Positions 12,481 through 13,047 of a stretch of 13,047 nucleotides of DNA are shown in pieces. The notes beneath the pieces were generated by a model that searched no databases, had not been told where the DNA came from, and was given only the letters and a program-made list of their open reading frames with translations. Numbering within the stretch: the first letter of the stretch is position 1; each line of letters opens with the position of its first letter. The position numbers were made by a program, and so were the translations under genes. Location of the stretch: the NCBI GenBank assembly GCA_000433095.1, contig HF991449.1:14420-27466 (forward strand). Direction: 5' to 3'. Source of the stretch: Clostridium sp. CAG:967 (lineage in GTDB: Bacteria > Cyanobacteriota > Vampirovibrionia > Gastranaerophilales > Gastranaerophilaceae).

Positions 12481-13047
12481 AATATTTCATTTCCCAGTTA
12501 TCGTTTAAGATTTTGCCGAAACATCCGCCTGCTGAATTGATATCAGATATACAATTCTGTTCATATAATTCCTCTCTTTCATCTGTAGTCAGCGGATAAT
12601 GTTTAGTATTATCATACACACATTCATCTAAAAGCCCGTTAATATCAGAACACATAACAAATAAATCCCTGCCGACTATATTAGGACCTTTTTGTGCATT
12701 AATATCAATAAGCCAGACAATCTGAACATCGCAATCTTCTACCTTATAGTAATAATAAGGTCTTAAAGTAGCGCCTCCTGCTATGACAAATGAACCGTTA
12801 GCCGTACCGAAAGCATCATATTTAGCACCACTCATTTTCTTGTAATTATCAGAAAAGCATGGTTTAATATCAGCTTCAAGACAACTGTTTATAATCTTAA
12901 AATACGATGTAAAAAATTCATTAACCGCATCTTGAGAATTTAACCCTGCTTCAAGAAGATTAACAGCATTCCTGTCAGTTTGGTATTGAACAAAAGCCTG
13001 TGAAATAATATTGTATACCTTATGCAGCTGGGTTACATAACTCTGGC
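12479..13047 (-). CDS. Pilin-like extracellular protein, N-terminus beyond the right edge
   Basis: The reading frame is open to the window edge, giving 188 visible residues. An ATG at 12835 is internal, not the start. The visible N-terminal part, SYVTQLHKVYNIISQAF, has the amphipathic character of the helix that follows the membrane segment in pilin/pseudopilin proteins and matches LYSVYSQAL of the protein at 3583-4209. Near the C-terminus, DINAQKGPNIVGRDLF (codons 12706-12659) fits D-x-N-x4-PN-x2-G-x-DLF with exactly the same spacing as that protein. Several cysteines suggest an oxidising, extracytoplasmic location. Whether it has a prepilin-peptidase site or an uncleaved anchor cannot be seen. 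The gene ends in a terminator shared with the convergent membrane operon. Function is unknown. Confidence 0.65.
   Translation of the reverse strand, partial: QSYVTQLHKVYNIISQAFVQYQTDRNAVNLLEAGLNSQDAVNEFFTSYFKIINSCLEADIKPCFSDNYKKMSGAKYDAFGTANGSFVIAGGATLRPYYYYKVEDCDVQIVWLIDINAQKGPNIVGRDLFVMCSDINGLLDECVYDNTKHYPLTTDEREELYEQNCISDINSAGGCFGKILNDNWEMKY

Noticed and set aside
12479..12835. Complete 118-aa protein starting at 12835
   Set aside because: The frame is open to the window edge and the upstream residues continue the pilin-like helix.

Overview
The window is compact, AT-rich bacterial chromosome: genes abut or overlap, intergenic gaps are mostly under 90 bases, and no stretch over 300 bases lacks a gene. 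I see no rRNA, tRNA, insertion sequence, phage gene or CRISPR array. The most telling clue to the host is a pair of pilin-like extracellular proteins (3583-4209 and 12479-right edge) that share an exactly spaced D-x-N-x4-PN-x2-G-x-DLF motif. Large families of such proteins, in AT-rich compact genomes, fit gut non-photosynthetic relatives of cyanobacteria (Gastranaerophilales / Melainabacteria). That placement is an inference of moderate to low certainty.

Left block (1-4209). nanE and the start of a ROK kinase (probably nanK) form a leftward amino-sugar operon. A rightward M16 zinc peptidase diverges from it across an inverted-repeat promoter region. Next come a small unknown leftward gene, an 18-bp perfect palindrome, and a rightward pair: an HTH regulator and a family-4 (Fe-S) uracil-DNA glycosylase. 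The UDG gene ends one base from the leftward pilin-like gene.

Middle block, leftward (4246-8258). In transcription order: a polytopic membrane protein, a 71-aa zinc-ribbon protein, RNase PH, a small secreted charged coiled-coil protein with its own promoter and terminator, then an acetolactate synthase large subunit with no small subunit beside it and an apparently short C-terminus.

Right block (8336-13047). A short PHP-domain phosphoesterase converges on prfB (release factor 2). prfB is intact only if read through the autoregulatory +1 frameshift at CTT-TGA-C. Across a bidirectional promoter from prfB lies a rightward operon of three paralogous membrane proteins. It ends in a symmetric terminator overlapping the stop codons of both the last membrane gene and the convergent second pilin-like gene, which runs off the right edge.

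Four genes (nanE, the HTH regulator, the first pilin-like gene and prfB) have no Shine-Dalgarno and carry a TAnnnT-type or near-match -10 hexamer six bases before the ATG, suggesting leaderless mRNAs. The other genes whose starts lie in the window mostly have clear ribosome binding sites. No single undescribed system is evident. The best candidates for new biology are the tandem membrane-protein operon, the pilin-like pair, and the small gene / palindrome / HTH / UDG locus.
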